NCBI RefSeq assembly: GCF_002216855.1
Contig: NZ_CP022355.1
Coordinates: 434,001-498,000 of the forward strand
DNA from: Paraphotobacterium marinum
GTDB lineage: Bacteria > Pseudomonadota > Gammaproteobacteria > Enterobacterales > Vibrionaceae
DNA: 64,000 nucleotides
Direction of reading: 5' to 3'
In this document: positions 10,733 to 19,822 of the stretch, piece by piece
How positions within the stretch are numbered: the first letter of the stretch is position 1
Layout of the letters: each line of letters begins with the position of its first letter
Program-made: the position numbers and the translations under genes
The notes under the pieces: model-generated
What the model was told of the DNA's origin: nothing
The model's input: only the letters and a program-made list of their open reading frames with translations
The model's database searches: none

Positions 10733-11476
10733 TTATTTTAAATAATCGAAAACAACATTCCCAAAAGATAATGTAAAATCAATAATCTTATGTTTTCCAC
10801 CAATAACTTTTCGAACAGGTAAGTTTGCAACTGGAGCTAGAGCATGATTGAATAATTGAAGGGCCGCTGGACCGCTCCAAACACCTTTAACATTGACATC
10901 TGACATATAATATTCAACCAATTGACAAATATCGGCACCTTTACCGTCAGCACTTGGAATAATTTTTAAAAGATATGTTGGTGTGTTTTCAGCGGATTTA
11001 GTTTCTGCATTAATATCTCCCTCATAATATTTGTAACCCATTGTACCAACGGCAATATCAGTTTGATTATATTTCAACTTCCCAGTTAATGTATCGACAT
11101 CAACCTCTAAACTTGGTTTTCCATATTTCTTAGGAAATCCCCATATCTCACGACCTGCACTAATTGATGCAACATCATCTACAAACATTAAATGACTGTA
11201 TGTTCCCCTTTTTCCATTATACTCAACGTCGATTAACTGTCCTGATTCAGTAAAACTTCCAAAACCTGCTGAATCTGGCATTTTCATAAACTCGTAATGG
11301 ACTACGTTACTAACCACTTTTAAAGGCTCTGGGACTATCTCTCTTAGTAATTCAATATCGGTTTCATAGGAAATAATTAGGTATTCTCTATTTTTAAACT
11401 TATAATCAATTTGTAGTCCAGAAGGGCTAGTAATTGGCATACAGAAAGCATTTTTTTTAATTTGATCAATGTTCAT
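10733..11476 (-). CDS. adc: Acetoacetate decarboxylase
   Basis: This enzyme decarboxylates acetoacetate to acetone and CO2 through a Schiff base with a lysine. The 247 aa length and the segment GREIWGFPKKYGKPSLEV, holding the adjacent lysine pair of the active site, mark the ADC family. Other conserved parts include SHLMFVDDVASISAGRE, the arginine- and aromatic-rich N-terminal region, and VWSGPAALQLFNHALAPVANLPVRKV near the C-terminus. It follows the patatin-like gene by 23 bases and is last in a probable three-gene block with the hydroxybutyrate dehydrogenase gene. Together these would turn 3-hydroxybutyrate into acetoacetate and acetone; the physiological direction is inferred. Confidence 0.92.
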   Translation of the reverse strand: MNIDQIKKNAFCMPITSPSGLQIDYKFKNREYLIISYETDIELLREIVPEPLKVVSNVVHYEFMKMPDSAGFGSFTESGQLIDVEYNGKRGTYSHLMFVDDVASISAGREIWGFPKKYGKPSLEVDVDTLTGKLKYNQTDIAVGTMGYKYYEGDINAETKSAENTPTYLLKIIPSADGKGADICQLVEYYMSDVNVKGVWSGPAALQLFNHALAPVANLPVRKVIGGKHKIIDFTLSFGNVVFDYLK

Positions 11477-11499
11477 AATCTTCTTTATTCCTTAAGTTG

Positions 11500-12624
11500 T
11501 TAAACTAACTCTTCATCCAATGTAAATATATTCAATTTGTTATCTTGTTGTTCTTTAGCCCAGCTCTTACCGCACTGATTAAAAATATCTATTGTATTCA
11601 CATAACCTTTAGTCCTATGATCTTTATACGTGAATTTATTAAAATTATAATCCTTACTTTCAAGCTCTGCCTTCTCTGAATGATATATTAAATGGACAAT
11701 ATCTAAACTTTTTAATCGACCCAACTTTAAAACTTCTTTTACTTTAGGGTTTTTTTTGGCGTCTTCAGGTAAAAATTCTCCAAGGTAGGATATAGCAGCA
11801 CATAAATTTTCAGATGTCGAATATAAATTAGTCGCTCTTCTGGTTCTTGACGCAAATTGAATATCTTTGATTCTTTCTGCTAAAGCATTCATGTTAGTTG
11901 GAAGTTCTCCTTTTGCAGAAAACAAATCAACCATGAAACAAAGAATATCTCTGTTATCAATAGGACAAGTTAAAATCCGATCTAAAATTGAAATAATAGG
12001 TGTGTTTGAATATAATCCACCATCTATATAATACCTTCCATCAATTTCTACAGGTGGAAAACCTGGAGGCATTGCTCCACTAGCCATAATATGTTCTGCT
12101 CTAATTGTTTCACTGAAACTATCGAAAACTTTAAAATCACCAGTTTCTAAATCAACAGCACAAAGACTTAAACGAACATGTTTTTTATTCAAGTATTCAA
12201 AATCGATAAGTTCTTCTAAAGTTTCTTTTAAAGGAGATGTGTCGTAATAACTCAAGTTTTCAACTTTGTCATTTCCAAATTCACTTGGCCAAAGCTTAGG
12301 TTTAAAAAAACCAGGTTGTCCATGCCATAATGCACTATGAGCTCCCATCAAGTTTCTCAATTTCTTATCAAAGTTATCAAAAAAATCACCAAAAGGAACG
12401 GCAGTAGTAACTCTATCCCAAAAAATCTCAAGATTTTTAAGTCTATTCTCTGGCTTATTACCAGCAATTATAGCTGCATTAATAGCACCAATTGAAATAC
12501 CTATGATAGAATTAGGTGAAAACCCCTTTTCTTTTAGAGCTTGATAAGCACCGAGTTGATAAGAACCTAGAGCACCGCCACCTTGAAATACATACACAAC
12601 TTTTCTTTTTGTTTGATTACTCAT
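11500..12624 (-). CDS. Patatin-like phospholipase family protein
   Basis: This is a 374 aa serine lipid acyl hydrolase of the patatin fold. The oxyanion motif GGGALGSYQLGAYQAL is at about residues 15-30, the nucleophile elbow GISIG at about 42-46, and the catalytic aspartate in YYIDGGLYSN at about 200, giving the usual Ser-Asp dyad. The C-terminal region (about 250-370) resembles the extension often found on patatins encoded beside 3-hydroxybutyrate dehydrogenase. There is no signal peptide, so it is probably cytoplasmic. It lies between bdhA and adc; a role in releasing hydroxybutyrate or fatty acids from storage material is plausible but not shown. Confidence 0.9.
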   Translation of the reverse strand: MSNQTKRKVVYVFQGGGALGSYQLGAYQALKEKGFSPNSIIGISIGAINAAIIAGNKPENRLKNLEIFWDRVTTAVPFGDFFDNFDKKLRNLMGAHSALWHGQPGFFKPKLWPSEFGNDKVENLSYYDTSPLKETLEELIDFEYLNKKHVRLSLCAVDLETGDFKVFDSFSETIRAEHIMASGAMPPGFPPVEIDGRYYIDGGLYSNTPIISILDRILTCPIDNRDILCFMVDLFSAKGELPTNMNALAERIKDIQFASRTRRATNLYSTSENLCAAISYLGEFLPEDAKKNPKVKEVLKLGRLKSLDIVHLIYHSEKAELESKDYNFNKFTYKDHRTKGYVNTIDIFNQCGKSWAKEQQDNKLNIFTLDEELV

Positions 12625-12661
12625 TTAGATTCCTCATGAAATGTAATTATAGTTATGAAGT

Positions 12662-12702
12662 AAGCTATAATCTAAACATGTGTATATTTAGATACATAGC
12701 TT
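12662..12702. repeat. Inverted repeat in the leader of the patatin gene
   Basis: Arms AAGCTATAATCTAAA and TTTAGATACATAGCTT (one extra base in one arm) flank a ten-base spacer in the 98-base gap between bdhA and the patatin gene. No T-run follows on the minus strand, so an operator or mRNA hairpin is more likely than a terminator. Confidence 0.45.
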
Positions 12703-12722
12703 ATAAAAGAAGTGTCTAATAT

Positions 12723-13502
12723 TTATTGCATGAACCATCCATGACTAACTACAAGAGATTGCCCTGTAAGAGCATTACTTCCCCAGCTAGCAAACATGAT
12801 TGCTGCTTGAGCAATATCTTTAGTTGTGGTCCATTCACCATCAACAGTATCCTTTAACATAACATTTTTTACAACTTGCTCTTCAGTTAGTCCTAATTCT
12901 TTTGCTTGCTCCGGAATTTGTTTTTCAACGAGAGGGGTTTTTACAAAACCTGGGCAAATGACATTGGCTGTTACATTATACTCAGCACCTTCTTTAGCAA
13001 CAACTTTACATAAACCTATTAAACCATGCTTAGCAGTAACATATGGAGCCTTTAGTTTTGATGCTTCTTTACTATGAACTGAACCCATATAAATTATTGA
13101 ACCAGATTTTTGTTTATACATATGTTTTAGACAAGCCTGAGTTGTTAAAAAAGCTCCATCCAAATTTACGGAAAGCATATTTTTCCATTGCTGATATGTT
13201 AATTCATCTACTGCTGCTATTGTCTGAAAACCAGCATTAGATACTAGGACATCAACTCTACCAAAATTATTAATAACTTGTTGTATCGCATCATTAACAT
13301 CTTTTTCAGAAGTAACGTTCATTGAAACTGCCAATGCTTCAGCACCATTTGCTTGTAATTCTGCAACAGTTTGCTCAGCAGCGTCAAGATTCAAATCAGC
13401 TACTACAACTTTTGCTCCTTCTCTTGCATATTCAATAGCAATTTCTTTTCCAATACCACTTGCAGCACCTGTAATTACTGCGACTTTATTTTCTAATTTC
13501 AT
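12723..13502 (-). CDS. bdhA: 3-hydroxybutyrate dehydrogenase (SDR family)
   Basis: An NAD-dependent short-chain dehydrogenase interconverting 3-hydroxybutyrate and acetoacetate. From the chosen start (259 aa) the Rossmann motif TGAASGIGKE lies at about 11-20, NAG at about 89-91, the catalytic serine in GSVHS and the YVTAKHG motif at about 153-159. The C-terminus SLVVSHGWFMQ is typical of bacterial D-3-hydroxybutyrate dehydrogenases. The start at 13502 (MKLENKVAVITG) is preferred over an ATG four codons upstream on homology and on the AAAGGATGG ribosome site. It is first in a block with the patatin-like and acetoacetate decarboxylase genes. A phased A-tract array precedes it. Confidence 0.9.
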   Translation of the reverse strand: MKLENKVAVITGAASGIGKEIAIEYAREGAKVVVADLNLDAAEQTVAELQANGAEALAVSMNVTSEKDVNDAIQQVINNFGRVDVLVSNAGFQTIAAVDELTYQQWKNMLSVNLDGAFLTTQACLKHMYKQKSGSIIYMGSVHSKEASKLKAPYVTAKHGLIGLCKVVAKEGAEYNVTANVICPGFVKTPLVEKQIPEQAKELGLTEEQVVKNVMLKDTVDGEWTTTKDIAQAAIMFASWGSNALTGQSLVVSHGWFMQ

Positions 13503-13618
13503 TTTTATAACCATCCTTTGTAAAATATTAATAGTTAATTCTTATCAGTAACTTTGCCAATATACAAAAGATAAAAAAAAAAAAAGATGAAAAATCGTAA
13601 TTTTAAGTTCCATAATAT

Positions 13619-13670
13619 AAAAAACAAATAAAAAACGAATAAAAAACAGATAAAAAAGACAAATAAAAAA
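13619..13670. repeat. Helically phased A6 tracts upstream of bdhA
   Basis: Five six-base A tracts begin at 13619, 13630, 13641, 13652 and 13665, a spacing of 11, 11, 11 and 13 bases. They look like an imperfect tandem repeat of about 11 bases. A further A13 run lies at 13573-13585. A tracts in helical phase are known to bend DNA. They lie about 117-168 bases before the bdhA start and just beyond the 3' end of metA. Confidence 0.65.
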
Positions 13671-13720
13671 TGATGTGCAAACCATTTTTATTGGATTAAA
13701 GAATATTAATGTAACTTAAA

Positions 13721-14635
13721 TCAAGTAAAATAACCTTTCGGCACATCTTCCAATGAATAAGGTGTTCTTTGATAAACACAGTAATTTAGCCAGTTCATGA
13801 AAAATAAATTTCCATGTGAATACCAAGATTGTGGCTTCAAATTTAAGTCAGAGTCAATAAAATAATTAGATGGTCTTATTGATTTTGAGGAAATAGCTAA
13901 ATCTCTCAAGTATTCTTCTTTTAGAGTATTTTTGTCATATTCAGGATGGCCCGTTAAATAAACTTCCCGTAAATTTTTACTACAAGCAAGATAAACTTTT
14001 GCCTCATCTGAGTGACATAATACATCTAGATTCTGTTCCTCAAACATTTTTGTGTTAAATTCAGAAAAGCGGGAGTGTGGTGCATTGAAAAATTGATCAA
14101 AACCTCTTATTAATGGGTGAAATCTTTTAAGGGTTTGATGTTCAAAAACACCAGTGATTTTTTTTTTGTTAAGAACCTTATCAACGCCGTACAAGATATT
14201 CAAAGCAGCCTGCACAGCCCAACAGATAAATAGGGTTGATGTAACATGTTGCTGTGTCCATTTGATTATCTTTGTTATTTCTTCCCAATATGTAACATCC
14301 CTAAACGAAATACGACCTAAAGGAGCACCTGTAATAATCATGCCATCATAATTATTATTTGAAATTTTGCTAAAGTTTTTATAGAACTTATCTAAATGTG
14401 AATTCGTCCTAGTGTTCTCCATTCTTAAAAAATCAATATTTAACTGAAGTGGGGTATTTGATAACAACCTTAAAATTTGAATCTCAGTTTCTATTTTATT
14501 TGGCATTAAGTTTAAGATTAAAATATTCATGGGTCTAATATCTTGGTTAGAAGCTCGATTATGCGACATAACAAAGATGCCTTCAGACTCAAGTTGTTTA
14601 AAGGCTGGGAGATGTTGATCAATTTTTACAGGCAC
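13721..14635 (-). CDS. metA: Homoserine O-succinyltransferase
   Basis: MetA activates homoserine with succinyl-CoA, the entry step to methionine. The 304 aa product (E. coli 309) shows the amidotransferase-like fold with catalytic Cys in FICWAVQAAL, and the His and Glu of LTGHPEYD. TGAPLG with leucine fits succinyl rather than acetyl specificity. The start is GTG, supported by a GAGG ribosome site six bases upstream. Two MetJ boxes overlap the promoter region. With metB, metF and metH elsewhere in the window, the route from homoserine to methionine by trans-sulfuration lacks only the metC step here. Confidence 0.96.
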   Translation of the reverse strand: MPVKIDQHLPAFKQLESEGIFVMSHNRASNQDIRPMNILILNLMPNKIETEIQILRLLSNTPLQLNIDFLRMENTRTNSHLDKFYKNFSKISNNNYDGMIITGAPLGRISFRDVTYWEEITKIIKWTQQHVTSTLFICWAVQAALNILYGVDKVLNKKKITGVFEHQTLKRFHPLIRGFDQFFNAPHSRFSEFNTKMFEEQNLDVLCHSDEAKVYLACSKNLREVYLTGHPEYDKNTLKEEYLRDLAISSKSIRPSNYFIDSDLNLKPQSWYSHGNLFFMNWLNYCVYQRTPYSLEDVPKGYFT

Positions 14636-14647
14636 TTAGTACCTCAC

Positions 14648-14663
14648 AGACATATAGACGTCT
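14648..14663 (-). promoter_or_regulatory. Tandem MetJ operator (met boxes) of metA
   Basis: Two adjacent eight-base boxes, AGACATAT and the consensus AGACGTCT, lie 13-28 bases before the metA start. They sit just downstream of a TATAAA-like -10 on the minus strand. MetJ itself is encoded in this window. Confidence 0.85.
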
Positions 14664-14698
14664 ATTTATAATAAATGCTTTGATTTATTTTATCAATA

Positions 14699-14726
14699 AA
14701 AAAACCAGCAAATTTGCTGGTTTTTT
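14699..14726 (-). terminator. Terminator of the alpha operon
   Basis: AACCAGCAAA pairs with TTTGCTGGTT, flanked by A and T runs, 17 bases past the rplQ stop. The stem is symmetrical and could also act on the plus strand. Confidence 0.9.
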
Positions 14727-14743
14727 AATAACATCAGAAAAAA

Positions 14744-15133
14744 TTACTCTTCTGTTGCCGTTTCTTCTTGAATTTCTGGACGATCTACAAGCTCTATATA
14801 TGCCATTGGTGCTTTATCACCCGCTCTAAAACCACATTTTAGAATACGAGTATAACCACCAAGACGACTTGAAAATCTTGGTCCTAATTCATTAAATAAT
14901 TTTGCAACAACTTCATTATCTCTTGTTCTTGCAAAAGCTAAACGACGGTTTGATACACTATCATTCTTAGCAAGTGTAATTAATGGTTCAACTACTCTAC
15001 GTAGTTCTTTAGCTTTTGGTAAAGTCGTTTTAATGACTTCATGTTTAACTAAAGAACTTGCCATATTACGAAACATAGCCTGACGATGACTACTATTTCT
15101 ATTTAGTTGACGTCCACTCTTACGATGACGCAT
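14744..15133 (-). CDS. rplQ: 50S ribosomal protein L17
   Basis: L17 is a large-subunit protein near the exit tunnel. The 129 aa sequence begins [24 protein letters not shown], the near-universal L17 N-terminus, followed by the helical and beta domain with [15 protein letters not shown]; the short acidic tail EETATEE matches vibrio and enteric relatives in style. It closes the alpha operon, 34 bases after rpoA, with a strong terminator directly behind it. Confidence 0.98.
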   Translation of the reverse strand: MRHRKSGRQLNRNSSHRQAMFRNMASSLVKHEVIKTTLPKAKELRRVVEPLITLAKNDSVSNRRLAFARTRDNEVVAKLFNELGPRFSSRLGGYTRILKCGFRAGDKAPMAYIELVDRPEIQEETATEE

Positions 15134-15167
15134 GACCTAATCCTTCTAACTTTATAGTCTTTTTTGA

Positions 15168-16157
15168 CTATTCTTCAGCAATTGATGCGGGTGGCCAGTT
15201 TTCTAGGCGCATACCTAGAGACAACCCACGTGAAGCTAAAACATCTTTAATCTCAGTCAAAGATTTTTTACCTAAATTTGGTGTTTTTAGTAACTCAACT
15301 TCAGTACGTTGAACTAAATCACCAATATAATGTATCGCTTCTGCTTTTAAACAATTAGCAGAGCGTACAGTTAATTCCAAATCATCGACGGGACGAAGGA
15401 GAATTGGATCAAATTCAGGTTTTTCCTCTTTCTCTTCTGGTACTCGGATATCCCTCAAATCAACAAATGCATCAAGCTGCTCTGCAAGTATAGTTGCAGC
15501 TTTTCTAATTGCTTCTTCAGGGTCAAGTGTACCATTAGTTTCCATATCAATAACTAACTTATCAAGATCTGTTCGTTGTTCAACACGAGCAGCTTCAACA
15601 TTATAAGCTATACGATCAATAGGGCTAAAAGTTGCATCAACTAACAAACGACCCAATGGACGCTCATCATCTTCGTTATGAACACGTGCTGATGCTGGAA
15701 TATAACCTCTTCCACGTTCTACCTTAATTTTCATATTTAAATCGATATTGCTATCAGTAATATGACAAATTACATGCTCTGGATTGATAATTTCAACATC
15801 ACCATCGTGAGAAATATCACCAGCAAGTACCGGACCCACACCAGATTTACTTAAAGTAATTGTTACTTCATCTTTACCTTCAAGTTTTACTGCAAGTCCC
15901 TTTAAGTTTAAAAGTATTTCAAGAATATCTTCTTGTATACCTTCTTTGGTACTATATTCATGTAAAACGCCATCAATTTCAACTTCAGTTACAGCACAAC
16001 CTGGCATTGAAGATAATAAAATTCGGCGCAAAGCATTACCTAAAGTATGACCAAAGCCACGTTCTAGAGGCTCAAGTGTAACTTTAGCATGTGTCACATT
16101 AAGCTGCTCAATATCAACTAAATGTGGTTTTAGAAATTCTGTAACAGAACTCTGCAT
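15168..16157 (-). CDS. rpoA: DNA-directed RNA polymerase subunit alpha
   Basis: The alpha subunit nucleates RNA polymerase assembly and contacts UP elements and activators. At 329 aa it equals the E. coli length. The N-terminal dimerisation domain runs to about residue 235 ([21 protein letters not shown] near 32-52), followed by the linker with [10 protein letters not shown] and the C-terminal DNA-binding domain. That domain includes [19 protein letters not shown], with the DNA-contact arginine equivalent to R265. It lies between rpsD and rplQ in the alpha operon. Strong conservation of the C-terminal domain fits a retained CRP, which is also encoded in this window. Confidence 0.98.
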   Translation of the reverse strand: MQSSVTEFLKPHLVDIEQLNVTHAKVTLEPLERGFGHTLGNALRRILLSSMPGCAVTEVEIDGVLHEYSTKEGIQEDILEILLNLKGLAVKLEGKDEVTITLSKSGVGPVLAGDISHDGDVEIINPEHVICHITDSNIDLNMKIKVERGRGYIPASARVHNEDDERPLGRLLVDATFSPIDRIAYNVEAARVEQRTDLDKLVIDMETNGTLDPEEAIRKAATILAEQLDAFVDLRDIRVPEEKEEKPEFDPILLRPVDDLELTVRSANCLKAEAIHYIGDLVQRTEVELLKTPNLGKKSLTEIKDVLASRGLSLGMRLENWPPASIAEE

Positions 16158-16180
16158 TGTATCCCCTCTCTAGTTTTGCA

Positions 16181-16801
16181 TTACTTAGAATAATACTCGA
16201 CGATAAGGTGTTCATTTATATCTGCAGACAAATCAGAACGCTCAGGTGCTCTTTTGAAAGTACCTTCTAATTTATTTGCATCAACTTCAATCCACACTGG
16301 TAATTCACGTTGTGAAGCGATATCCAATGAAGCTTTTATTCTAGCTTGTTTTTTCGCTTTCTCACGAATCGTGATTACATCATCTACAGAAACTCTAAAT
16401 GAAGGAATATTTACCACTTGGCCGTTAACCAAAATAGCCTTATGACTTACAAGCTGTCTTGATTCAGCTCGTGTTGTACCAAAACCCATTCGGTAAACAA
16501 CATTATCTAGTCTTCCTTCAAGTAGCTGAAGTAAGTTCTCACCTGTATTACCTTTAACTCTTGCCGCTTCTTTATAATAATTACGAAACTGCTTTTCTAA
16601 AACTCCGTACATTCTACGAACTTTTTGCTTCTCGCGAAGCTGTACACCGTAGTTTGACAGACGCCCTTTACGTGCGCCATGTACACCCGGTGCATTATCA
16701 ATTTTACACTTGGTATCTATCGCTCTTATGCCAGATTTAAGAAATAAATCAGTACCTTCACGACGACTAAGCTTAAGCTTAGGACCCAAATATCTAGCCA
16801 T
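16181..16801 (-). CDS. rpsD: 30S ribosomal protein S4
   Basis: S4 is a primary 16S rRNA-binding protein and, in gammaproteobacteria, the translational repressor of the alpha operon. The 206 aa product matches E. coli length and starts [21 protein letters not shown]. The S4 RNA-binding domain (about 95-155) includes [27 protein letters not shown]. The target pseudoknot for repression is visible in the leader upstream of rpsM. Confidence 0.98.
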   Translation of the reverse strand: MARYLGPKLKLSRREGTDLFLKSGIRAIDTKCKIDNAPGVHGARKGRLSNYGVQLREKQKVRRMYGVLEKQFRNYYKEAARVKGNTGENLLQLLEGRLDNVVYRMGFGTTRAESRQLVSHKAILVNGQVVNIPSFRVSVDDVITIREKAKKQARIKASLDIASQRELPVWIEVDANKLEGTFKRAPERSDLSADINEHLIVEYYSK

Positions 16802-16824
16802 ATTCTTTCTCCAGTATTCCTAAG

Positions 16825-17214
16825 TTAAACTCTACGTTTTTTAGGTGGTCTACAACCATTATGAGGAATTGGTGTCGCGTCAACAATATTTGTTATTCGG
16901 AAACCAGCCGCATTTAAAGCACGAATTGTAGACTCACGTCCAGGACCCGGGCCTTTAACCATAACTTCAAGATTTTTCATTCCAAATTCTTTAACCATTT
17001 CTCCACATCTTTCAGCAGCAACCTGTGCAGCAAATGGAGTAGATTTTCTTGAACCACGGAAACCAGAACCGCCAGCAGTAGCCCATGCTAGAGCATTTCC
17101 TTGACGGTCTGTTATCGTTACGATTGTGTTGTTGAAAGAAGCGTGGATATGAGCTATACCATCAGCTACTTGTTTTTTTACGCGTTTACGCGTTCGTGTT
17201 GTTTGCTTTGCCAT
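16825..17214 (-). CDS. rpsK: 30S ribosomal protein S11
   Basis: S11 lies on the platform of the small subunit near the mRNA exit. The 129 aa sequence contains [26 protein letters not shown] and ends with the basic [11 protein letters not shown] tail typical of S11. It sits 17 bases after rpsM and 23 before rpsD in the alpha operon. Confidence 0.98.
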   Translation of the reverse strand: MAKQTTRTRKRVKKQVADGIAHIHASFNNTIVTITDRQGNALAWATAGGSGFRGSRKSTPFAAQVAAERCGEMVKEFGMKNLEVMVKGPGPGRESTIRALNAAGFRITNIVDATPIPHNGCRPPKKRRV

Positions 17215-17231
17215 TGAACTAACCTCTTAGC

Positions 17232-17588
17232 TTATTTTTTAATAGGCTTGCGCGGACCTTTACGGGTACGTGCATTAGTTTTTGTACGCTGTCCACGTAA
17301 AGGCAGACTGCGACGATGACGAAGCCCTCTATAACAACCAAGGTCCATCAAACGCTTGATACTCATAGAAACTTCACGACGTAAATCACCTTCAACAGTA
17401 TATTTTGCAACACCATCACGAAGCTGATCGATTTGTTCTTCATTTAGTTCACTGATCTTAATGCTTTCAGGTAATGAACACTCAGCTAAGATTTTCTTAG
17501 AACGAGTTTTTCCAATACCATAAATTGCAGTTAAAGCAATAACTGCATGCTTATGATCAGGAATGTTAATGCCTGCTATACGGGCCAT
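17232..17588 (-). CDS. rpsM: 30S ribosomal protein S13
   Basis: S13 is a head protein of the small subunit that bridges to the large subunit. The 118 aa product begins [26 protein letters not shown] and ends with the basic [18 protein letters not shown] tail. It is the first gene of the alpha operon. Its first codons (ATG GCC CGT) form part of the S4-binding pseudoknot, and a GGAG ribosome site precedes the start. Confidence 0.98.
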   Translation of the reverse strand: MARIAGINIPDHKHAVIALTAIYGIGKTRSKKILAECSLPESIKISELNEEQIDQLRDGVAKYTVEGDLRREVSMSIKRLMDLGCYRGLRHRRSLPLRGQRTKTNARTRKGPRKPIKK

Positions 17589-17647
17589 TATTCACTCCTA
17601 GTATTTTCAGAAGAATCACTGCAGAGCCCGTTATGGATACACAGTGA
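17580..17647 (-). promoter_or_regulatory. Alpha-operon leader pseudoknot (S4 autoregulatory site)
   Basis: On the minus strand the stem TCACTG/CAGTGA (17642-17647 with 17616-17621) encloses AACGGGC (17626-17632). ACGGGC in that loop can pair with GCCCGT covering the second and third rpsM codons (17580-17585). This is the arrangement of the known gammaproteobacterial alpha operon ribosome-binding-site pseudoknot, where S4 traps the 30S subunit and represses rpsM-rpsK-rpsD-rpoA-rplQ. Confidence 0.75.
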
Positions 17648-17671
17648 CTTTGCTCTTCTTCATTAAAAGAC

Positions 17672-17694
17672 AAGTTGACTAATATAGTCAACTT
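17672..17694 (-). terminator. Hairpin between rpmJ and the alpha operon
   Basis: Perfect eight-base arms AAGTTGAC/GTCAACTT lie 24-46 bases past the rpmJ stop, followed on the minus strand by GTCTTTT. It probably attenuates readthrough from the spc operon into rpsM; the T-tract is short. Confidence 0.55.
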
Positions 17695-17717
17695 ATTAAC
17701 AAATTGCAAGAAAAATG

Positions 17718-17834
17718 TTAACCTTGACGTTGTTTATGTCTTGGTTCACTGCTACATATAACACGTAAAACTCCATTACGTTTTATAATTTTACAGTTTC
17801 TACACATTTTCTTAACGGAAGCACGAACTTTCAT
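17718..17834 (-). CDS. rpmJ: 50S ribosomal protein L36
   Basis: A 38 aa zinc-ribbon ribosomal protein: [20 protein letters not shown] followed by [18 protein letters not shown]. It has the CxxC, Cys and His ligands of the zinc-binding (C+) form and the exact family length. It follows secY by 24 bases, the usual end of the spc operon. Confidence 0.97.
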   Translation of the reverse strand: MKVRASVKKMCRNCKIIKRNGVLRVICSSEPRHKQRQG

Positions 17835-17858
17835 TTCTAAACTCCGTAATTATCAAAC

Positions 17859-19178
17859 TTATTTATTTTTTAAGTTTGCTTTTTTTAACACTGACTCATA
17901 TTGTTGAGACATTAAATGTGTCTGAACCTGAGCCATAAAATCCATGATAACAACCACTATAATTAAAATGGAAGTACCACCTAAGTATATTTGAACATTC
18001 CAAGCTATCAATAAAAACTCAGGAATCAAACAAATAAATGTGATATATAATGCACCGGCTAAAGTTAGTCGAGTCATTACTTTATCAATGTATCTAGATG
18101 TTTGTTCACCAGGTCTTATTCCAGGGATAAAAGCGCCTGACTTTTTCAGATTATCTGCAGTTTCTCTTGGATTAAAAACCAAGGCTGTATAAAAGAAACA
18201 AAAGAAGATAATTGCGGATGCATAAAGTATTACATATAACGGTTGACCTTGACCTAAAGCAACGGATAAGTCGTTTAGCCATCCTAATCCTTCGTTAGCC
18301 CCAAACCAACGTGCTAAAGAAGTTGGAAATAAGATAATACTTGATGCAAAAATAGCAGGAATAACACCAGCCATATTTATCTTCAAAGGTAAGTGTGTAC
18401 TCTGCTGAGCAAACACTCTACGCCCTTGTTGTCTTTTTGCATAATTAACTACAATTTTTCTCTGACCCCTTTCCATAAATACAATAAAGTATACTACAGC
18501 AAAGACCATTACAGCAATTAATAATAACAATAGAATATTCAACTCACCTTGACGAGATGATTCGAACATTTGTCCAATTGTCTGAGGTAAACCAGCAACG
18601 ATACCTGTGAAGATAATCATAGATATACCATTACCAATACCTCTTTCCGTAATTTGTTCACCTAACCACATTAAAAACATGGTTCCAGTGACCAAACTCA
18701 CAACAGCGACAAGATAAAAAATAAATGTGGCATTATGCACTAAGCCAGGAATCATATTAGGCAAGGCTGTAGAGATACCGATTGCTTGGATAGTACCCAA
18801 GATCAATGTTCCAAAGCGAGTATATTGACTAATTTTACGTCTTCCTGCTTCACCTTCCTTTTTCAGTTCAGCTAAGGTTGGATTAACAACGGTTAAAAGC
18901 TGAACGATAATTGAAGCTGAAATATAGGGCATAATTCCCAGAGCCAAAATTGAGGCTCTTTGTAAAGCACCCCCTGAAAACATATTAAACATTGTCAGAA
19001 AAGTGCCTTGCTGTTGTTGAAAAACATTATTGAGCACATCAACATCAACGCCAGGGATTGGGACATAAGAGCCCGCGCGATAAACTAAAAGTGCCATTAC
19101 TAAAAAAAGCAAACGGGATTTTAATTCTGCAAGTCCACCTTGCCCACTTCTATAATCTTGACCTGGTTTTTTAGCCAT
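17859..19178 (-). CDS. secY: Preprotein translocase subunit SecY
   Basis: SecY forms the protein-conducting channel of the inner membrane with SecE and SecG. The 439 aa product (E. coli 443) has ten hydrophobic segments. The N-terminus is [22 protein letters not shown], with YVPIPGVD early and [19 protein letters not shown] in the middle. The cytosolic loop [22 protein letters not shown] is where SecA and the ribosome bind. It lies between rplO and rpmJ in the spc operon. Confidence 0.98.
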   Translation of the reverse strand: MAKKPGQDYRSGQGGLAELKSRLLFLVMALLVYRAGSYVPIPGVDVDVLNNVFQQQQGTFLTMFNMFSGGALQRASILALGIMPYISASIIVQLLTVVNPTLAELKKEGEAGRRKISQYTRFGTLILGTIQAIGISTALPNMIPGLVHNATFIFYLVAVVSLVTGTMFLMWLGEQITERGIGNGISMIIFTGIVAGLPQTIGQMFESSRQGELNILLLLLIAVMVFAVVYFIVFMERGQRKIVVNYAKRQQGRRVFAQQSTHLPLKINMAGVIPAIFASSIILFPTSLARWFGANEGLGWLNDLSVALGQGQPLYVILYASAIIFFCFFYTALVFNPRETADNLKKSGAFIPGIRPGEQTSRYIDKVMTRLTLAGALYITFICLIPEFLLIAWNVQIYLGGTSILIIVVVIMDFMAQVQTHLMSQQYESVLKKANLKNK

Positions 19179-19197
19179 TGTGCCTCATCCTCGAGTT

Positions 19198-19632
19198 TTA
19201 AAGTTCAACTTGGCCGCCAGCTGCTTCAATAGCCGCTTTAGCACCACTTGTGACTCTTAATCCTTTAACAGTTAAAGCTTTATCTATTTTACCTGATAAA
19301 ATTATTTTTACTGATTTTATATTTTTAGTTATAAGACCAGCTTGCTTTAAAGTAAATAAATCAACAGTATTATCCTGAACCTTACTTAATTCTGAAAGCC
19401 TAACTTCTGCAGAAACTAAACTTTTTCTAGAAGTAAAACCAAATTTAGGTAATCTCTGTTTTAAAGGCATTTGACCACCTTCAAAACCTGCTCTAACGCT
19501 TCCGCCAGAACGAGATTTTTGACCTTTGTGACCTCGGCCACAAGTTTTACCTAGTCCAGAACCTATGCCTCGACCTACACGCTTAGCTGTAGGCTTAGAA
19601 CCTGCAGCTGGCGATAGAGTATTCAAACGCAT
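19198..19632 (-). CDS. rplO: 50S ribosomal protein L15
   Basis: L15 is a late-assembling large-subunit protein with a long extension into 23S rRNA. The 144 aa protein begins [30 protein letters not shown], with the glycine/basic-rich extension to about residue 55 and a globular C-terminal half. It is five bases after rpmD and 19 before secY. Confidence 0.98.
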   Translation of the reverse strand: MRLNTLSPAAGSKPTAKRVGRGIGSGLGKTCGRGHKGQKSRSGGSVRAGFEGGQMPLKQRLPKFGFTSRKSLVSAEVRLSELSKVQDNTVDLFTLKQAGLITKNIKSVKIILSGKIDKALTVKGLRVTSGAKAAIEAAGGQVEL

Positions 19633-19637
19633 ACTGA

Positions 19638-19817
19638 TTACTCCTCAATTTTTAACATATAGTTTACTTGATTAATCATTCCACGCACGCATGGAGTATC
19701 TTCAAGTTCAACTGTATGATTAATTTTACGAAGACCCAAACCTCTCAAGGTTGCTTTATGTTTTGGTAAGCGTCCTATAGAGCTCTTTATCTGTGTTATT
19801 CTAACAGTCTTTGACAT
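19638..19817 (-). CDS. rpmD: 50S ribosomal protein L30
   Basis: A 59 aa protein, [20 protein letters not shown] onward, containing [17 protein letters not shown] and ending [13 protein letters not shown]. The length equals E. coli L30. It lies between rpsE and rplO, where rpmD is expected, five bases from each neighbour. Confidence 0.97.
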   Translation of the reverse strand: MSKTVRITQIKSSIGRLPKHKATLRGLGLRKINHTVELEDTPCVRGMINQVNYMLKIEE

Positions 19818-19822
19818 ATCGT

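Noticed and set aside
12516-12719. A 67-codon plus-strand frame opposite the patatin start and its leader
   Set aside because: It overlaps the well-supported patatin N-terminus on the other strand, has no homology I recognise and no ribosome site; AT-rich shadow frame.
13619-13670. Short tandem repeats as a possible CRISPR array
   Set aside because: The repeat unit is about 11 bases with A-run cores and no spacers; it is a phased A-tract, not a CRISPR.
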